A stretch of 64,000 bases of DNA from Pedobacter cryoconitis (GTDB lineage Bacteria; Bacteroidota; Bacteroidia; Sphingobacteriales; Sphingobacteriaceae): positions 62,001 through 126,000 of the forward strand of contig NZ_QLLR01000013.1 in assembly GCF_003259615.1 (NCBI RefSeq), written 5' to 3'. Each line of letters starts with the position of its first letter. Position 1 is the stretch's first letter. The notes under the pieces are model-generated. The model was not told the origin of the DNA. It searched no databases and saw nothing but the letters and a program-made list of their open reading frames with translations. Shown here one piece after another: positions 33,659 to 42,264 of the stretch. Both the position numbers and the translations under genes were made by a program.

Positions 33659-35352
33659 GTAGTGATTTCTTTTTTCTTTAATACAGCCTGGAAGAACAAG
33701 GAAAGCAATACTACAAGCAAACAGCCGATCACGTTCAGCCATAAATAAGCCACTACTTTCTGATAGCCACAAATACAAACAACAGCCTCAGTTGCAATAG
33801 CAGCATAAAAAACTGCTCTGCCATTGACATGTTTCAAGTAAAAAGCTACTAAGAATACACCAAGGATAGTTCCATAAATATAAGAACCCAGTATATTAAC
33901 AGCCTCAATCAGGTTTCCTATTTTACTGGCATATAAAGCCATTGCGATACAAACCAATCCCCAGATAACTGTTGACCACCTTGATGCTTTCAGATAGTTT
34001 TCTTCGGTCGCATTCTTATTGATTAATCTTTTATAAATATCAATTACACTGGTAGAAGCCAGTGAATTTAAAGCACTTGCAGTAGACCCCATAGAAGCCA
34101 GGAATATAATCGCAATAAGCAGCCCTATCAGCCCCTTAGGCAGATACTTGGTCACGAAACTTAGAAAGATATAATTGTTATCATTGACATCAGCACCGGG
34201 ATCATTTTGCAGCATCAGATCGGTGACTTGTTTACGAACCACCTTGGTTTGTTCATCAGCTTTCTTCAATGCAATTCTTTGCTGATCAATTACAGGCTTA
34301 TTCTGCTGATCTAAGGCATCATTCAATTTATTAACTTCTGTTTGTTTCTCTTCAAAGGCTTTCTCATAATCCTTTTTCAGCTGGTCCAGCTGCGGATTAT
34401 ATTTACTTTTCTCCAGTTTATTCAGCTCAAAACTATTAAAGAATACTGGTGGTTTATTGTACTGATAAAAAGTAAAAACGAGTACACCTATCAAAAGTAT
34501 CAGAAACTGCATCGGTATTTTCACGAGTCCATTCATCAGTAAGCCCAATCGGCTTTCACTTACAGATGCACCTGTTAAGTACCGCCCAACCTGGCTCTGA
34601 TCTGTTCCGAAATAAGATAACTGAAGGAAAAAACCACCTATTAATCCACTCCAGACCGTATAGGGATTATTCCAGTCAAACTTAAAATCGATTGCATTGG
34701 TTCTGCCCATCTTCCCGGCAATACTAATGGCTTTACCAAATCCAACATCCCCCGGCAGTAAATGAACAACCATAATTCCAGCAGCAAATAATCCGCAGAA
34801 GATAATACTCATTTGCAGCATTTGTGTATAGGATACAGCTTTAGTGCCCCCATAAACAGTATAAGCGACTACAATACCTCCAATAACTAAAGTGGTATAC
34901 GTCGTATTAATATCTAAAATAGTGGACAGGATAATAGAAGGCGCATAAATGGTAATCCCTGTGGACAAACCTCTTTGTATTAAAAACAGAAAAGCAGTCA
35001 ATGCACGGGTTTTTAAATCAAAACGCTGTTCCAGGTATTCATAAGCTGTATAAACTTTTAGCCGGTGGAATATAGGAACAAAGGTTACGCACAGCACAAT
35101 CATGGCTAGAGGCAAACCAAAGTAAAATTGTACAAAGCTCATTCCTGACGAGTAGGCCAGTCCCGGAGCTGATAAAAAAGTAATCGCACTGGCCTGAGTA
35201 GCCATCACAGACAGACACACACTATACCATGGCAAAGATCGGTTCCCCAATAAATATCCATCAATGTCCTTTGCACCTCTGCTCTTGTAAACGCCGTAAG
35301 AGACAATTGCAATCAGTGTACAGCATAAAACTGCCCAGTCAGTATAACTCAT
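33655..35352 (-). CDS. Sodium:solute symporter (SSS family) with coiled-coil insertion
   Basis: 565 aa and about 13 helices. Motifs: GYLLGNRSLPWYSVCLSVMA, ATQASAITFLSAPGLAY, GGTKAVSYTQMLQM and LASMGSTASALNSLAS near the second Na+ site. Substrate unknown; the upstream PIG-L deacetylase suggests an amino sugar or related compound (inference). Between helices at about residues 300 and 405 lies a charged insertion (about 310-390) rich in Lys, Glu and Gln with heptad character (KKDYEKAFEEKQTEVNKLND), unusual for the core family. The ATG overlaps the stop of a 43-aa membrane peptide gene (ATGA), indicating translational coupling. Confidence 0.92.
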   Translation of the reverse strand: MSYTDWAVLCCTLIAIVSYGVYKSRGAKDIDGYLLGNRSLPWYSVCLSVMATQASAITFLSAPGLAYSSGMSFVQFYFGLPLAMIVLCVTFVPIFHRLKVYTAYEYLEQRFDLKTRALTAFLFLIQRGLSTGITIYAPSIILSTILDINTTYTTLVIGGIVVAYTVYGGTKAVSYTQMLQMSIIFCGLFAAGIMVVHLLPGDVGFGKAISIAGKMGRTNAIDFKFDWNNPYTVWSGLIGGFFLQLSYFGTDQSQVGRYLTGASVSESRLGLLMNGLVKIPMQFLILLIGVLVFTFYQYNKPPVFFNSFELNKLEKSKYNPQLDQLKKDYEKAFEEKQTEVNKLNDALDQQNKPVIDQQRIALKKADEQTKVVRKQVTDLMLQNDPGADVNDNNYIFLSFVTKYLPKGLIGLLIAIIFLASMGSTASALNSLASTSVIDIYKRLINKNATEENYLKASRWSTVIWGLVCIAMALYASKIGNLIEAVNILGSYIYGTILGVFLVAFYLKHVNGRAVFYAAIATEAVVCICGYQKVVAYLWLNVIGCLLVVLLSLFFQAVLKKKEITT

Positions 35353-35480
35353 TCAAAGTATCGGGTAAATAGGTAAAAGCACAGGATCAGGAAAACCAGC
35401 CAACCTGCCAGCAACCAGTAAAACTGTTTCCAGCTTTTCACAAAAGGTGGCAATTCAGTGCTGCGTTTTTCAGTTTTCAT
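35349..35480 (-). CDS. 43-aa single-helix membrane peptide coupled to the symporter
   Basis: Reads MKTEKRSTELPPFVKSWKQF, then a hydrophobic stretch YWLLAGWLVFLILCFYLF and TRYFE. It has a charged, probably cytoplasmic head and one transmembrane helix. It starts 11 bp after the PIG-L gene stop, and its TGA overlaps the symporter ATG by 4 bp, so it sits exactly between two operon genes with no slack. Small partner subunits are known for some SSS transporters (the DUF997/YhdT and DUF4212 types). This one is shorter and not an obvious member, so the partner role is inference from architecture. Confidence 0.75.
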   Translation of the reverse strand: MKTEKRSTELPPFVKSWKQFYWLLAGWLVFLILCFYLFTRYFE

Positions 35481-35491
35481 TTTGTGCTGTA

Positions 35492-37921
35492 TTATTTAGA
35501 AATCAGGTTCACAAATAATCTGTATGCCCCGGGAACACCAGCAGGCAGCTCTCTGAAAAAGGCCAGAGAAGTATAAACAAACTTACCTTTTCCAAAATCA
35601 GTAACTAGCAATGAACCATTACTTGCTTGTTCTCCGGTATCATTCATCTGTAAAATCGGGGTATAATGTGCATCAATGCCAGTAGCGAAATATAAACCGC
35701 GTTCCTGAATCCAGCCCTCAAAATCTTTCGCTGTAATTTGATTAGGGAAGTTTAACGCCGGGTGAGCAGGTTTCAGAAAAGTAACTTTCGCATCTTCCTC
35801 AGTGACCCTGTCACGGCTAAGCTGAAAAGGATAAGGACCAAGCTCTGTAATTTTCAGCGGTGAATTTACATTGTACTGAACCAGTAAAACACCACCTTCT
35901 TTAACATAACTCATTAGCTTTGGCTGCATGAGTGCTATTTTATCATTGATGTTATACAAGCGTACACCAGTAATAATCGCATCATAACCAGAAAGATTAC
36001 CATTGATGACCTGATTTTCAGTTAGTCTGGTCACCTGGTAGCCGATTTGCATCAGTGACTCCGGGATTAAATCTCCGGCACCTGCGATATAGCCAATTCT
36101 TTTACCGGCAAATTTCAAATCAACTCTTTCCACCCGGGCTTCTGCCACAGGAAATAAAGTCTGTACCGGAATATGATCATATCCGATCACCTTCAGTCCT
36201 TTTTGATAAGTTTCTCCATCCACCTTTACAGAGAAAGAGAGCTGACCTTCAGAAACCTGACCAGCAGGCGTAACCGTAAATTCAACATTCTGCTCCTGCC
36301 CTTTTTCACGAAGGTCAAAATCAACCTTTTCCGGAGTAACTTTCCATCCGGAAGGAATAGCCGGCTGAAGTACCCCTTTAGCATTTGCTTCAAAACTCTT
36401 TAACTGTACAGTAATTGTTTTAGGAGAATTATTGGTAAAGACAAAAGAATGTTCGGCCAGCGTAGCTGTAACAGGAGGCGCAACCACTAATGGCTGATAT
36501 AATTCTCCTTTTACCGCATCGGTATGTTTATAGACCAGTGGTCGTGTAACTTCAATAGCCTGGTTGCCAAATAATACCCTGAATACTCCGGCAACAGGAG
36601 CTACAGCTTCAGGTAAACTCAGGTTTTTCAAAGAATCAATGATATAGCTGCCTATAGGATGTTTTTTCTCCAGCCAGTAAGGCTGAGTCAAACCGATTTG
36701 ACGGGCTGAGATTTTAGTTTCTCCGGTCAGCATGTGGTTCGGAATCAATTCTTCTGTATGCTCCGGATTTAATTCCTGTAAAGAAATTCGAATCGGAAAA
36801 TATTTTCGCACCCTTGATATTGCATTGATAGTGACAGGGATTGAATCATTAATCGCATAAGATGGTTCTGGAACCGTAGTTTCTATCCAGATACCTGCAC
36901 AGGCTAAAATCAATTCATCCAGCTGCTGATGTTTAAAAGGCAAATCTTTGACTTCTTCTCTCAATTGTAATAAGGCATTGATGGATTTTGAAGGATCTGA
37001 AGAATCATAATCAGCAATCACTCCATTGAGTATTTGCTGTGCTTTTTCTGTTCCTTTATTTCTATCGAGGTTCAGGTTAATCCCGTCAAACAGATCTGTT
37101 TTGGCTGCCTGACCACCTACCGGGCTAAAAAATTCTATAGCTGAGCCACGCTGTTTTGCAGATCCGAAGCCCTGGCTTTTATGGTTAGAGCGGCTTTCGG
37201 CTGCAATTTCACCATAACCTTTTCCTAATAAAGGATTAAAAACACCCACGTCAATTTTCAGCTGATCATCGGCAGTGGTATTGGTAGAACCAAAATTAAA
37301 GGTATTCCATAAAATCCGTTTCGCCTGCCAGACTTTAACTTGTTTAAGCTGTTCAGGAAAACGTTTGGGATCTGCAGCAGCAACAAAAGCTTCCCTGGCA
37401 AGAATTGCCGAGGCTGCGTGATGCCCATGACCTGCACGTGCATCTTCCGGGAAACGGGTAATAATCACATCCGGCTGAAACTTACGGATCACCCAGACCA
37501 CATCTGAAAGGATCTGTTCTTTATTCCATATCTTAAAGCTTTCTGCCGAATTTTTAGAGAAACCGAAGTCATTTGCCCGGGTAAAAAACTGTTCTGCGCC
37601 GTCCATCCGCCTTGCAGCCAAGAGTTCCTGCGTACGAATCAATCCTAATAGCTCTCCTTGTTCGGTACCTATCAGGTTTTGTCCGCCATCACCCCTGGTC
37701 AATGATAAATAACCAGTCCTTACTTTTCTCTCCTTAGAGAGATAAGCCAGTAGCCGGGTATTTTCGTCATCAGGATGTGCAGCAATATATAGCACACTTC
37801 CAGTAACGTTTAAGCTGGCTAATCCCTGCCTGATTTCCGCAGCATTGAGTTCAACTTGCTGGGCTTTACCAAAAAATGGGGCATAGGATAGTAAACAAAG
37901 AAAAAACAGACGATTCCGCAT
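35492..37921 (-). CDS. PIG-L (LmbE-like) family deacetylase, secreted
   Basis: 809 aa. A signal peptide (MRNRLFFLCLLSYAPFFGKA) is followed by an N-terminal PIG-L domain to about residue 300 with the zinc motif AAHPDDENTRLLAYL, GDGGQN, PDVIITRFPEDARAGHGHH and a catalytic Asp in HPDDE. The family hydrolyses N-acetyl groups of GlcNAc-type substrates. The C-terminal 500 residues are beta-sandwich and a glutamine-amidotransferase-like region (GYDAIITGVRLYNINDK, GGVLLVQYNVN), as in long Bacteroidota homologues. First gene of a likely three-gene operon with the 43-aa peptide and the symporter. Substrate not determinable. Confidence 0.9.
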   Translation of the reverse strand: MRNRLFFLCLLSYAPFFGKAQQVELNAAEIRQGLASLNVTGSVLYIAAHPDDENTRLLAYLSKERKVRTGYLSLTRGDGGQNLIGTEQGELLGLIRTQELLAARRMDGAEQFFTRANDFGFSKNSAESFKIWNKEQILSDVVWVIRKFQPDVIITRFPEDARAGHGHHAASAILAREAFVAAADPKRFPEQLKQVKVWQAKRILWNTFNFGSTNTTADDQLKIDVGVFNPLLGKGYGEIAAESRSNHKSQGFGSAKQRGSAIEFFSPVGGQAAKTDLFDGINLNLDRNKGTEKAQQILNGVIADYDSSDPSKSINALLQLREEVKDLPFKHQQLDELILACAGIWIETTVPEPSYAINDSIPVTINAISRVRKYFPIRISLQELNPEHTEELIPNHMLTGETKISARQIGLTQPYWLEKKHPIGSYIIDSLKNLSLPEAVAPVAGVFRVLFGNQAIEVTRPLVYKHTDAVKGELYQPLVVAPPVTATLAEHSFVFTNNSPKTITVQLKSFEANAKGVLQPAIPSGWKVTPEKVDFDLREKGQEQNVEFTVTPAGQVSEGQLSFSVKVDGETYQKGLKVIGYDHIPVQTLFPVAEARVERVDLKFAGKRIGYIAGAGDLIPESLMQIGYQVTRLTENQVINGNLSGYDAIITGVRLYNINDKIALMQPKLMSYVKEGGVLLVQYNVNSPLKITELGPYPFQLSRDRVTEEDAKVTFLKPAHPALNFPNQITAKDFEGWIQERGLYFATGIDAHYTPILQMNDTGEQASNGSLLVTDFGKGKFVYTSLAFFRELPAGVPGAYRLFVNLISK

Positions 37922-38010
37922 AACAGGGTTAGATCAATTGTCGAAAATAATTAAAATAACCCTGTCTATCCGTTTATTTGGAAATAAATGTTGGTAACAA
38001 TGTTGTCAAA

Positions 38011-38619
38011 TTATAGCAGGATTTTACTGCTCACTTCTTTATCGATGCTGATAAAACCAGGATATTTCACTAAAACCCCTCCTACCATAATACTAGGTCT
38101 GATTTTTAGCGTCACCAATCCTTTTCTTTCTGAGCCGCCATTTGCACCACCACGTAAGAAATCTGAAATTTCAGACATTACTTTCTGGTTAGAAATAAAC
38201 TGGTAAACATTCACATTCAAATCTACCGGTACAACTACAGACTGACCTGCAGGAATACTTACCTGCTGATTCACAAAACCGTTAGCCAGTTCTTGTTTAT
38301 TGATCAGCACTTTATATTCAAATTGATTGATTGCAGCAAGGTTACCTGAAGGGTTAGAAATTTCCATATTTAGCCTGGCGCGAAAAGGAACGTCTCTTCT
38401 AAGCAGTCCGAATGCCAAACCTGGTAAGCTTGCCAGGTTAATATCCTGACCACTTACTATTTTCTTCACATCTGCTCCGGCCACTGAAAGATTTTCAGCC
38501 GAAACGATTCTGTACTTACAATTTTCAAGTGCTTTGATTTGCTGTGCTTGTTTATTCACGCCGCATCCCATCACTGTCATTACCGTCAGGCAAATCAATA
38601 CTATCCTGTTCATATACAT
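38011..38619 (-). CDS. LEA type 2-like lipoprotein
   Basis: 202 aa (a start two codons later at 38613 is equally possible). Signal peptide with lipobox TVMGC. The rest looks like a LEA14/WHy-type beta-sandwich: PFRARLNMEISNPSGNLAAINQFEYKV, then a KQELANGFVNQQVSIPAGQS segment. Such domains occur in envelope lipoproteins of many bacteria without known activity. It lies 54 bp after doxX on the same strand, so it may be the last gene of a tetR-doxX-LEA unit. Confidence 0.75.
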   Translation of the reverse strand: MYMNRIVLICLTVMTVMGCGVNKQAQQIKALENCKYRIVSAENLSVAGADVKKIVSGQDINLASLPGLAFGLLRRDVPFRARLNMEISNPSGNLAAINQFEYKVLINKQELANGFVNQQVSIPAGQSVVVPVDLNVNVYQFISNQKVMSEISDFLRGGANGGSERKGLVTLKIRPSIMVGGVLVKYPGFISIDKEVSSKILL

Positions 38620-38667
38620 TTCTTTAATATTCTACTAATAACGGTTTAACCGGGAATTATTGCCCGG

Positions 38668-39105
38668 CTAGTAACTTCTTCTGGCTCTGGCAGACTTCTG
38701 GCTGATGATACTATCAATGCTCAATCTTCCACCACCAGCAAATAACAAAACAATGTAAGTAAGGAGATAATGGATAGCCAGTTCCTTTTCTTTGAGTCCA
38801 TCATTACCATGAGCAACAAATATAGCGATCAGCATAGTCACCATTAAAGGAAGGACAGCTAAACGTACGGCAACGCCCAGAAGAATTAATACCGAACAGA
38901 TTACCTCTGCAAAAACAGCTAAAACCAAAGTCGTAGTATCACCAAGGCCAATAGGGTCCATAAATTTAATTTCACCACCGGCAAGCAGCAATTCAAGTTT
39001 AGGTATTCCATGAGAAAGCATCAGACCAGCTACACCAATCCTTAAGATCAGTAAAACAAAATCAAGGCCTCTGTGATTGTAATTCGTGTTAAATAATCTG
39101 TTCAT
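38668..39105 (-). CDS. DoxX family membrane protein
   Basis: 145 aa with four helices. DFVLLILRIGVAGLMLSHGIPKL and VLAVFAEVICSVLILLGVAVRLAVLPLM are typical of DoxX/DoxD-like proteins, whose members act in thiosulfate- or redox-linked membrane functions or remain unassigned. It lies 72 bp downstream of a TetR gene, the probable regulator. Confidence 0.88.
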   Translation of the reverse strand: MNRLFNTNYNHRGLDFVLLILRIGVAGLMLSHGIPKLELLLAGGEIKFMDPIGLGDTTTLVLAVFAEVICSVLILLGVAVRLAVLPLMVTMLIAIFVAHGNDGLKEKELAIHYLLTYIVLLFAGGGRLSIDSIISQKSARARRSY

Positions 39106-39177
39106 CGGTCTGTATGAGTTTTAATTTAAGCGTAAACTTAATATTTTTCCCTGAACCAACAACAATCCTGCCGCTTC

Positions 39178-39780
39178 TTATAAAGCAAGGGATCTGCAGA
39201 ACCCACTGATTGCATCTTTTAAAATCATCTTTTTAAAAGCATCAGTTTTACCACTGTTTTCAATCATTTGTATAGAAACAAGACCATGCAGGATGGACCA
39301 GTAGCCATGATATTTTAAGAAATAGTCAGCTTCTTCATTCTTAGCCTGGATTAAGGCCTCACGTATAGTAGAAACCAGGATACTGGTCATTTCTTTAATT
39401 TCTGTGATCTGATTGACCATTTCACATGCTGGAATTCCCAGACCGAACATCAATTGATAGTATTCTTTATTTTCAAAAGCAAAATCCCAATAAGCAATTG
39501 CCATCACTTTCAGCTGGTCTGCAGGTAAAGTCACTGAGTCTTTTGACTCTTGCAAGGCTAAAGCTAATTTCTGATAACCTTCTTTGGAAAATTCAAGCAA
39601 TATCGCTTCTTTATTTTCAAAGTGATTATAGATAACCGGAATACTATATTCTATGGCATCGGCTATCTTCCGGATGGAAAGTGATTGCCAGCCATCAGTT
39701 ACTACCATATGCCATGCAGCACCCAGAATTCCAGTACGGATTTCTTCTTTATGACGCATTTTGCGCTCCACTATTCCCAT
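39178..39780 (-). CDS. TetR/AcrR family transcriptional regulator
   Basis: 200 aa (an alternative start, MRHKEEIRTG, lies at 39759). N-terminal helix-turn-helix WQSLSIRKIADAIEYSIPVIYNHFENKEAILLEF; the C-terminal ligand domain has YWDFAFENKEYYQLMFGLGIP, a TetR_C-type motif. It probably controls itself and the doxX gene behind it. A short dyad, GTTAACA-C-TGTTAGC, lies 13 bp upstream of the start. Confidence 0.92.
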   Translation of the reverse strand: MGIVERKMRHKEEIRTGILGAAWHMVVTDGWQSLSIRKIADAIEYSIPVIYNHFENKEAILLEFSKEGYQKLALALQESKDSVTLPADQLKVMAIAYWDFAFENKEYYQLMFGLGIPACEMVNQITEIKEMTSILVSTIREALIQAKNEEADYFLKYHGYWSILHGLVSIQMIENSGKTDAFKKMILKDAISGFCRSLAL

Positions 39781-39793
39781 TTGATCTACCTAA

Positions 39794-39808
39794 GTTAACA
39801 CTGTTAGC
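39794..39808. promoter_or_regulatory. Candidate TetR operator
   Basis: GTTAACA-C-TGTTAGC, an odd-centred dyad with one imperfect pair, lies about 14-28 bp upstream of the tetR start, the usual place for an autoregulatory site. Only one copy is visible. Confidence 0.4.
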
Positions 39809-39926
39809 AAATGTAAGCCTATTATTTTATCATTCAGAAAGGACAGGGAATTTTGACTTAGCTGCAACAATTGCACATTGATGAACGGAGCTATTTTGCT
39901 GTAAAGAGCTATTTTAATACGATAGG

Positions 39927-40553
39927 TTAGAGATGATCAGAAAATCCCTTTTTCAGCATCAGCCTGAAAATTAAATTAATTCTTGGCCCAACCAAAATAG
40001 AAGTTTTAGGTAAACGCTGCTCCCAAAATTCCTGAGTTTGTCCTTTGATGAATAAAACACTACCATGATCCAGTTCCAGAGAAACCACAGGTACCTTTTC
40101 CTTATAGTCCCTGAACTGAAAAATTCTTGTTGCCCCAAAGCTCACCGTAACAATAACAGGGTATTCTCCTAGAGCATGCGCATTATCCCGGTGCCAGCCC
40201 ATATAATCTTTTCCGTCCCGATAATAGTTCAGTAAACATTCATTGAATGAAGTTTCAAATTTAGCTTCGAGTTTCGTTTTGATATTTAACAAAGGTACAG
40301 TCCAGTACCGGGCTTTCAGCATTAAGCTCCCCTGATGATATTCCGCATTTTCATCACCGGAAAAAGCCGTTAAACGAGGTTCCATTTTCTTTTTACCAAA
40401 TTGAACGGCAGGTTCCTGTATCCAGGAAATATCATGCTTAAAATGGTCAAAATAACTATCGCTCTCTTGTGTAGTAAAGAAATCCGGGAATAACAATGCC
40501 TCGCCATGTGATGGGAGGATGTTGTGGTGATCTGCGTCAATCAGATGTTGCAT
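39927..40553 (-). CDS. AlkB-type alpha-ketoglutarate-dependent dioxygenase
   Basis: 208 aa. The jelly-roll core shows the iron motif GWHRDNA (H-x-D), GATRIFQFRDYK, LDHGSVLFIKGQTQEFWEQRLPK with the second His position replaced or shifted, and the terminal RINLIFR with the two Arg that bind 2-oxoglutarate. The family removes alkyl groups from damaged DNA or RNA bases. The gene is single, with a 207-bp upstream spacer. Confidence 0.92.
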   Translation of the reverse strand: MQHLIDADHHNILPSHGEALLFPDFFTTQESDSYFDHFKHDISWIQEPAVQFGKKKMEPRLTAFSGDENAEYHQGSLMLKARYWTVPLLNIKTKLEAKFETSFNECLLNYYRDGKDYMGWHRDNAHALGEYPVIVTVSFGATRIFQFRDYKEKVPVVSLELDHGSVLFIKGQTQEFWEQRLPKTSILVGPRINLIFRLMLKKGFSDHL

Positions 40554-40707
40554 AATGTACGAATTGAGATACTTTGCAGGATCAAATAACGTCTTTTATG
40601 CTGAACAATCATGCAGCTTATTATTGTTGCGGGAAATACTTAAAAATTTATCGGCCAGTATGTTCTTTATAGGAGGCTACAAAAAGCACGCTGACCGACG
40701 GTATAAG

Positions 40708-40731
40708 CTTATCCTGCCGAAACAGGATAAG
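40708..40731. terminator. Hairpin downstream of the J-domain gene
   Basis: CTTATCCTG (40708-40716) pairs with CAGGATAAG (40723-40731), loop CCGAAA, 30 bp after the J-domain stop on the minus strand. It has no T run on either side, so termination is only likely. Confidence 0.45.
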
Positions 40732-40760
40732 TGAATCTATTCGTTAAATCAGAACAGGAA

Positions 40761-41207
40761 TTAAGCTGTTTCTAATTTTACTATGTTTCTGTAAGGAAAA
40801 GAATTGAAGATATGACGACGTGCAAATCTTCCTGGAGAATCTGCATTGACCAATTTCACATAAATTGCTTTTGGAACTTCAAAATACTCGTATCCGCTTC
40901 CATCAAGGAAATGAACGGTAAGTACCAGGCCAGCCCAGTTATAATCAGCAATACCACATGAAGTGATTGTACTTGTATATTCTTCAATTGAGCCAGCAAG
41001 TGTTTCAGGAGCAATGCTAACCAGGAAATGATAGGCTTCAATAATTTCTTTACTTTTTGTTTCAGCAGCTAATTTAGCTTCATCACTTTCTTGAAATTTA
41101 TCAGGATGATATTCCTTCATTAAATTTCTGTAAATGGTTTTAAGCTCTTTCAGCTCGGCATCTTTTTGAACACCTAACAATTTTCTGTAATCGACAATCT
41201 TCTTCAT
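40761..41207 (-). CDS. J-domain protein with C-terminal KTSC domain
   Basis: 148 aa. Residues 5-65 are a DnaJ J-domain with the HPD motif in LMKEYHPDKF, and should stimulate an Hsp70 ATPase. Residues 85-148 are a KTSC domain: STITSCGIADYNWAGLVLTVHF, YEYFEVPKAIYVKL, SPGRFARRHIF. No Gly/Phe or zinc-finger region of true DnaJ is present. The pairing suggests targeting of the chaperone to nucleic-acid-related or unknown partners; the KTSC function is not settled. Confidence 0.88.
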   Translation of the reverse strand: MKKIVDYRKLLGVQKDAELKELKTIYRNLMKEYHPDKFQESDEAKLAAETKSKEIIEAYHFLVSIAPETLAGSIEEYTSTITSCGIADYNWAGLVLTVHFLDGSGYEYFEVPKAIYVKLVNADSPGRFARRHIFNSFPYRNIVKLETA

Positions 41208-41350
41208 AAATATATTTAATGCAATTATTGTCTACATTTAACAGGCTGAAATTCAGGATCAACCCATAATAATGACTAACAATTTTGCAAAGGTACAATT
41301 TTATATGGGAAAGAAAGATTAAGCTTTGATTAATAGTGATTAACAATATT

Positions 41351-41883
41351 TTAATCTGGTCCAATCAGGCTTTCAATGCAACCTTCGTCACTGTTAAACA
41401 GATTTAATTTCACTTTTTCACGTTCAACTTCTGCAATCAGGACGATAAAAGTCTTTGATAATAGAAGGTATTAATATTGCGTTCAAGTGTGCGAACACTC
41501 CAACCTTGCTCTGCCGCTTCACTTAAATAATAAGTTCTCGCTTCTTTATCCTCAATCCTCATAATAAGCCTGTTATGACTCCATGTCAAATTGCTACACA
41601 GTGTGTAGCAATTCTCATTATCAGGATAAATAAGATAAAATTGCCTAAAATTACGAAGATTAGCATAGGAAAATCCTTTCCCAAATTCAAAAGTCAAAGC
41701 TTTAGAAAGTTCTTTCAGTATCGCTTCTCCATAAACTGCTTTTTCTGCCCCGTGCTGTTCTTGTTCAACAATACGTTTGCCTATTACCCAGTATGCCTCC
41801 ACCATCGCTGTATTTACAGCTGTATAAGCTTTCTGCCTTGCCTTACTTAATATTAACTTGATTTCATCTATGTAATTGTTCAT
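41351..41883 (-). pseudogene. Decayed DUF1016 (YhcG-type nuclease) gene
   Basis: 41437-41883 encodes 148 aa matching the DUF1016 N-terminal domain (YWVIGKRIVEQEQHGAEKA, YGEAILKELSKAL, GKGFSYANLRNFRQFYLIYP, SHNRLIMRIEDKEARTYYL, QGWSVRTLERNINTFYYQRL), then stops at LLSS, where full-length relatives continue about 190 residues into the PD-(D/E)XK nuclease domain. Just after, in the -1 frame (41440-41351), reads LIAEVEREKVKLNLF, resembling the family's charged C-terminal end. An internal deletion with frame loss explains both. The remaining N-terminal protein may still be made, but the nuclease cannot be active. Confidence 0.7.
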
Positions 41884-41960
41884 AACCCTATTTACCCCAC
41901 ATCGTTCAATTAGAGTTAATTTAATTTCAAAAAACTAACAAATTCCTTAACCTTCAACAT

Positions 41961-42017
41961 TTTAACCTCATTTTAATCCCGTTTTAACAAGACTTTAATT
42001 ATCCCATTTTACTTTTG
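41961..42017 (+). promoter_or_regulatory. Four-fold TTTAA operator and -7 box upstream of tatA
   Basis: TTTAA occurs at 41961, 41972, 41983 and 41994, exactly 11 bp apart, followed by TACTTTTG (42010-42017), a perfect TAnnTTTG -7 element. Direct repeats with 11-bp period are the known recognition pattern of OmpR/PhoB-type regulators, and one such regulator gene is the second gene of this transcript. The same arrangement recurs at 44361-44417. Confidence 0.8.
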
Positions 42018-42102
42018 TTCAAACAAAACACACCATAAGCCTGTCCGGCCCATATTCATAAAACCCGGACAGACTTTAAATCTCACCACTAATCAAAATA
42101 AT

Positions 42103-42264
42103 ATGCTTCAGCACCCTATTTTAGCCGCATTGGGCACCCCAGAAATCCTTGTTATCCTGGTTGTTGTGTTACTCCTTTTTGGAGGTAAAAAAATTCCTGA
42201 ACTGATGAAAGGCCTGGGCCAGGGCGTTAAAGAGTTTAAAGACGGTCAAAAAGGGAATGAATGA
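42103..42264 (+). CDS. tatA: Twin-arginine translocase TatA/E-type subunit
   Basis: A 53-aa protein. N-terminal helix [20 protein letters not shown] followed by [19 protein letters not shown], the Phe-Gly hinge and amphipathic helix that define TatA/TatE. TatA multimers form the pore for folded Tat substrates. Its stop overlaps an ATG at 42261 (ATGA) in the frame of the response regulator, and the gene directly follows the TTTAA operator, so it is the first gene of the regulator operon. No tatC lies in the window. Confidence 0.92.
   Translation: MLQHPILAALGTPEILVILVVVLLLFGGKKIPELMKGLGQGVKEFKDGQKGNE

Noticed and set aside
40554..40760. tRNA or small RNA gene between alkB and the J-domain gene
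   Set aside because: Only one 9-bp hairpin is present; no cloverleaf or tRNA arms fit.
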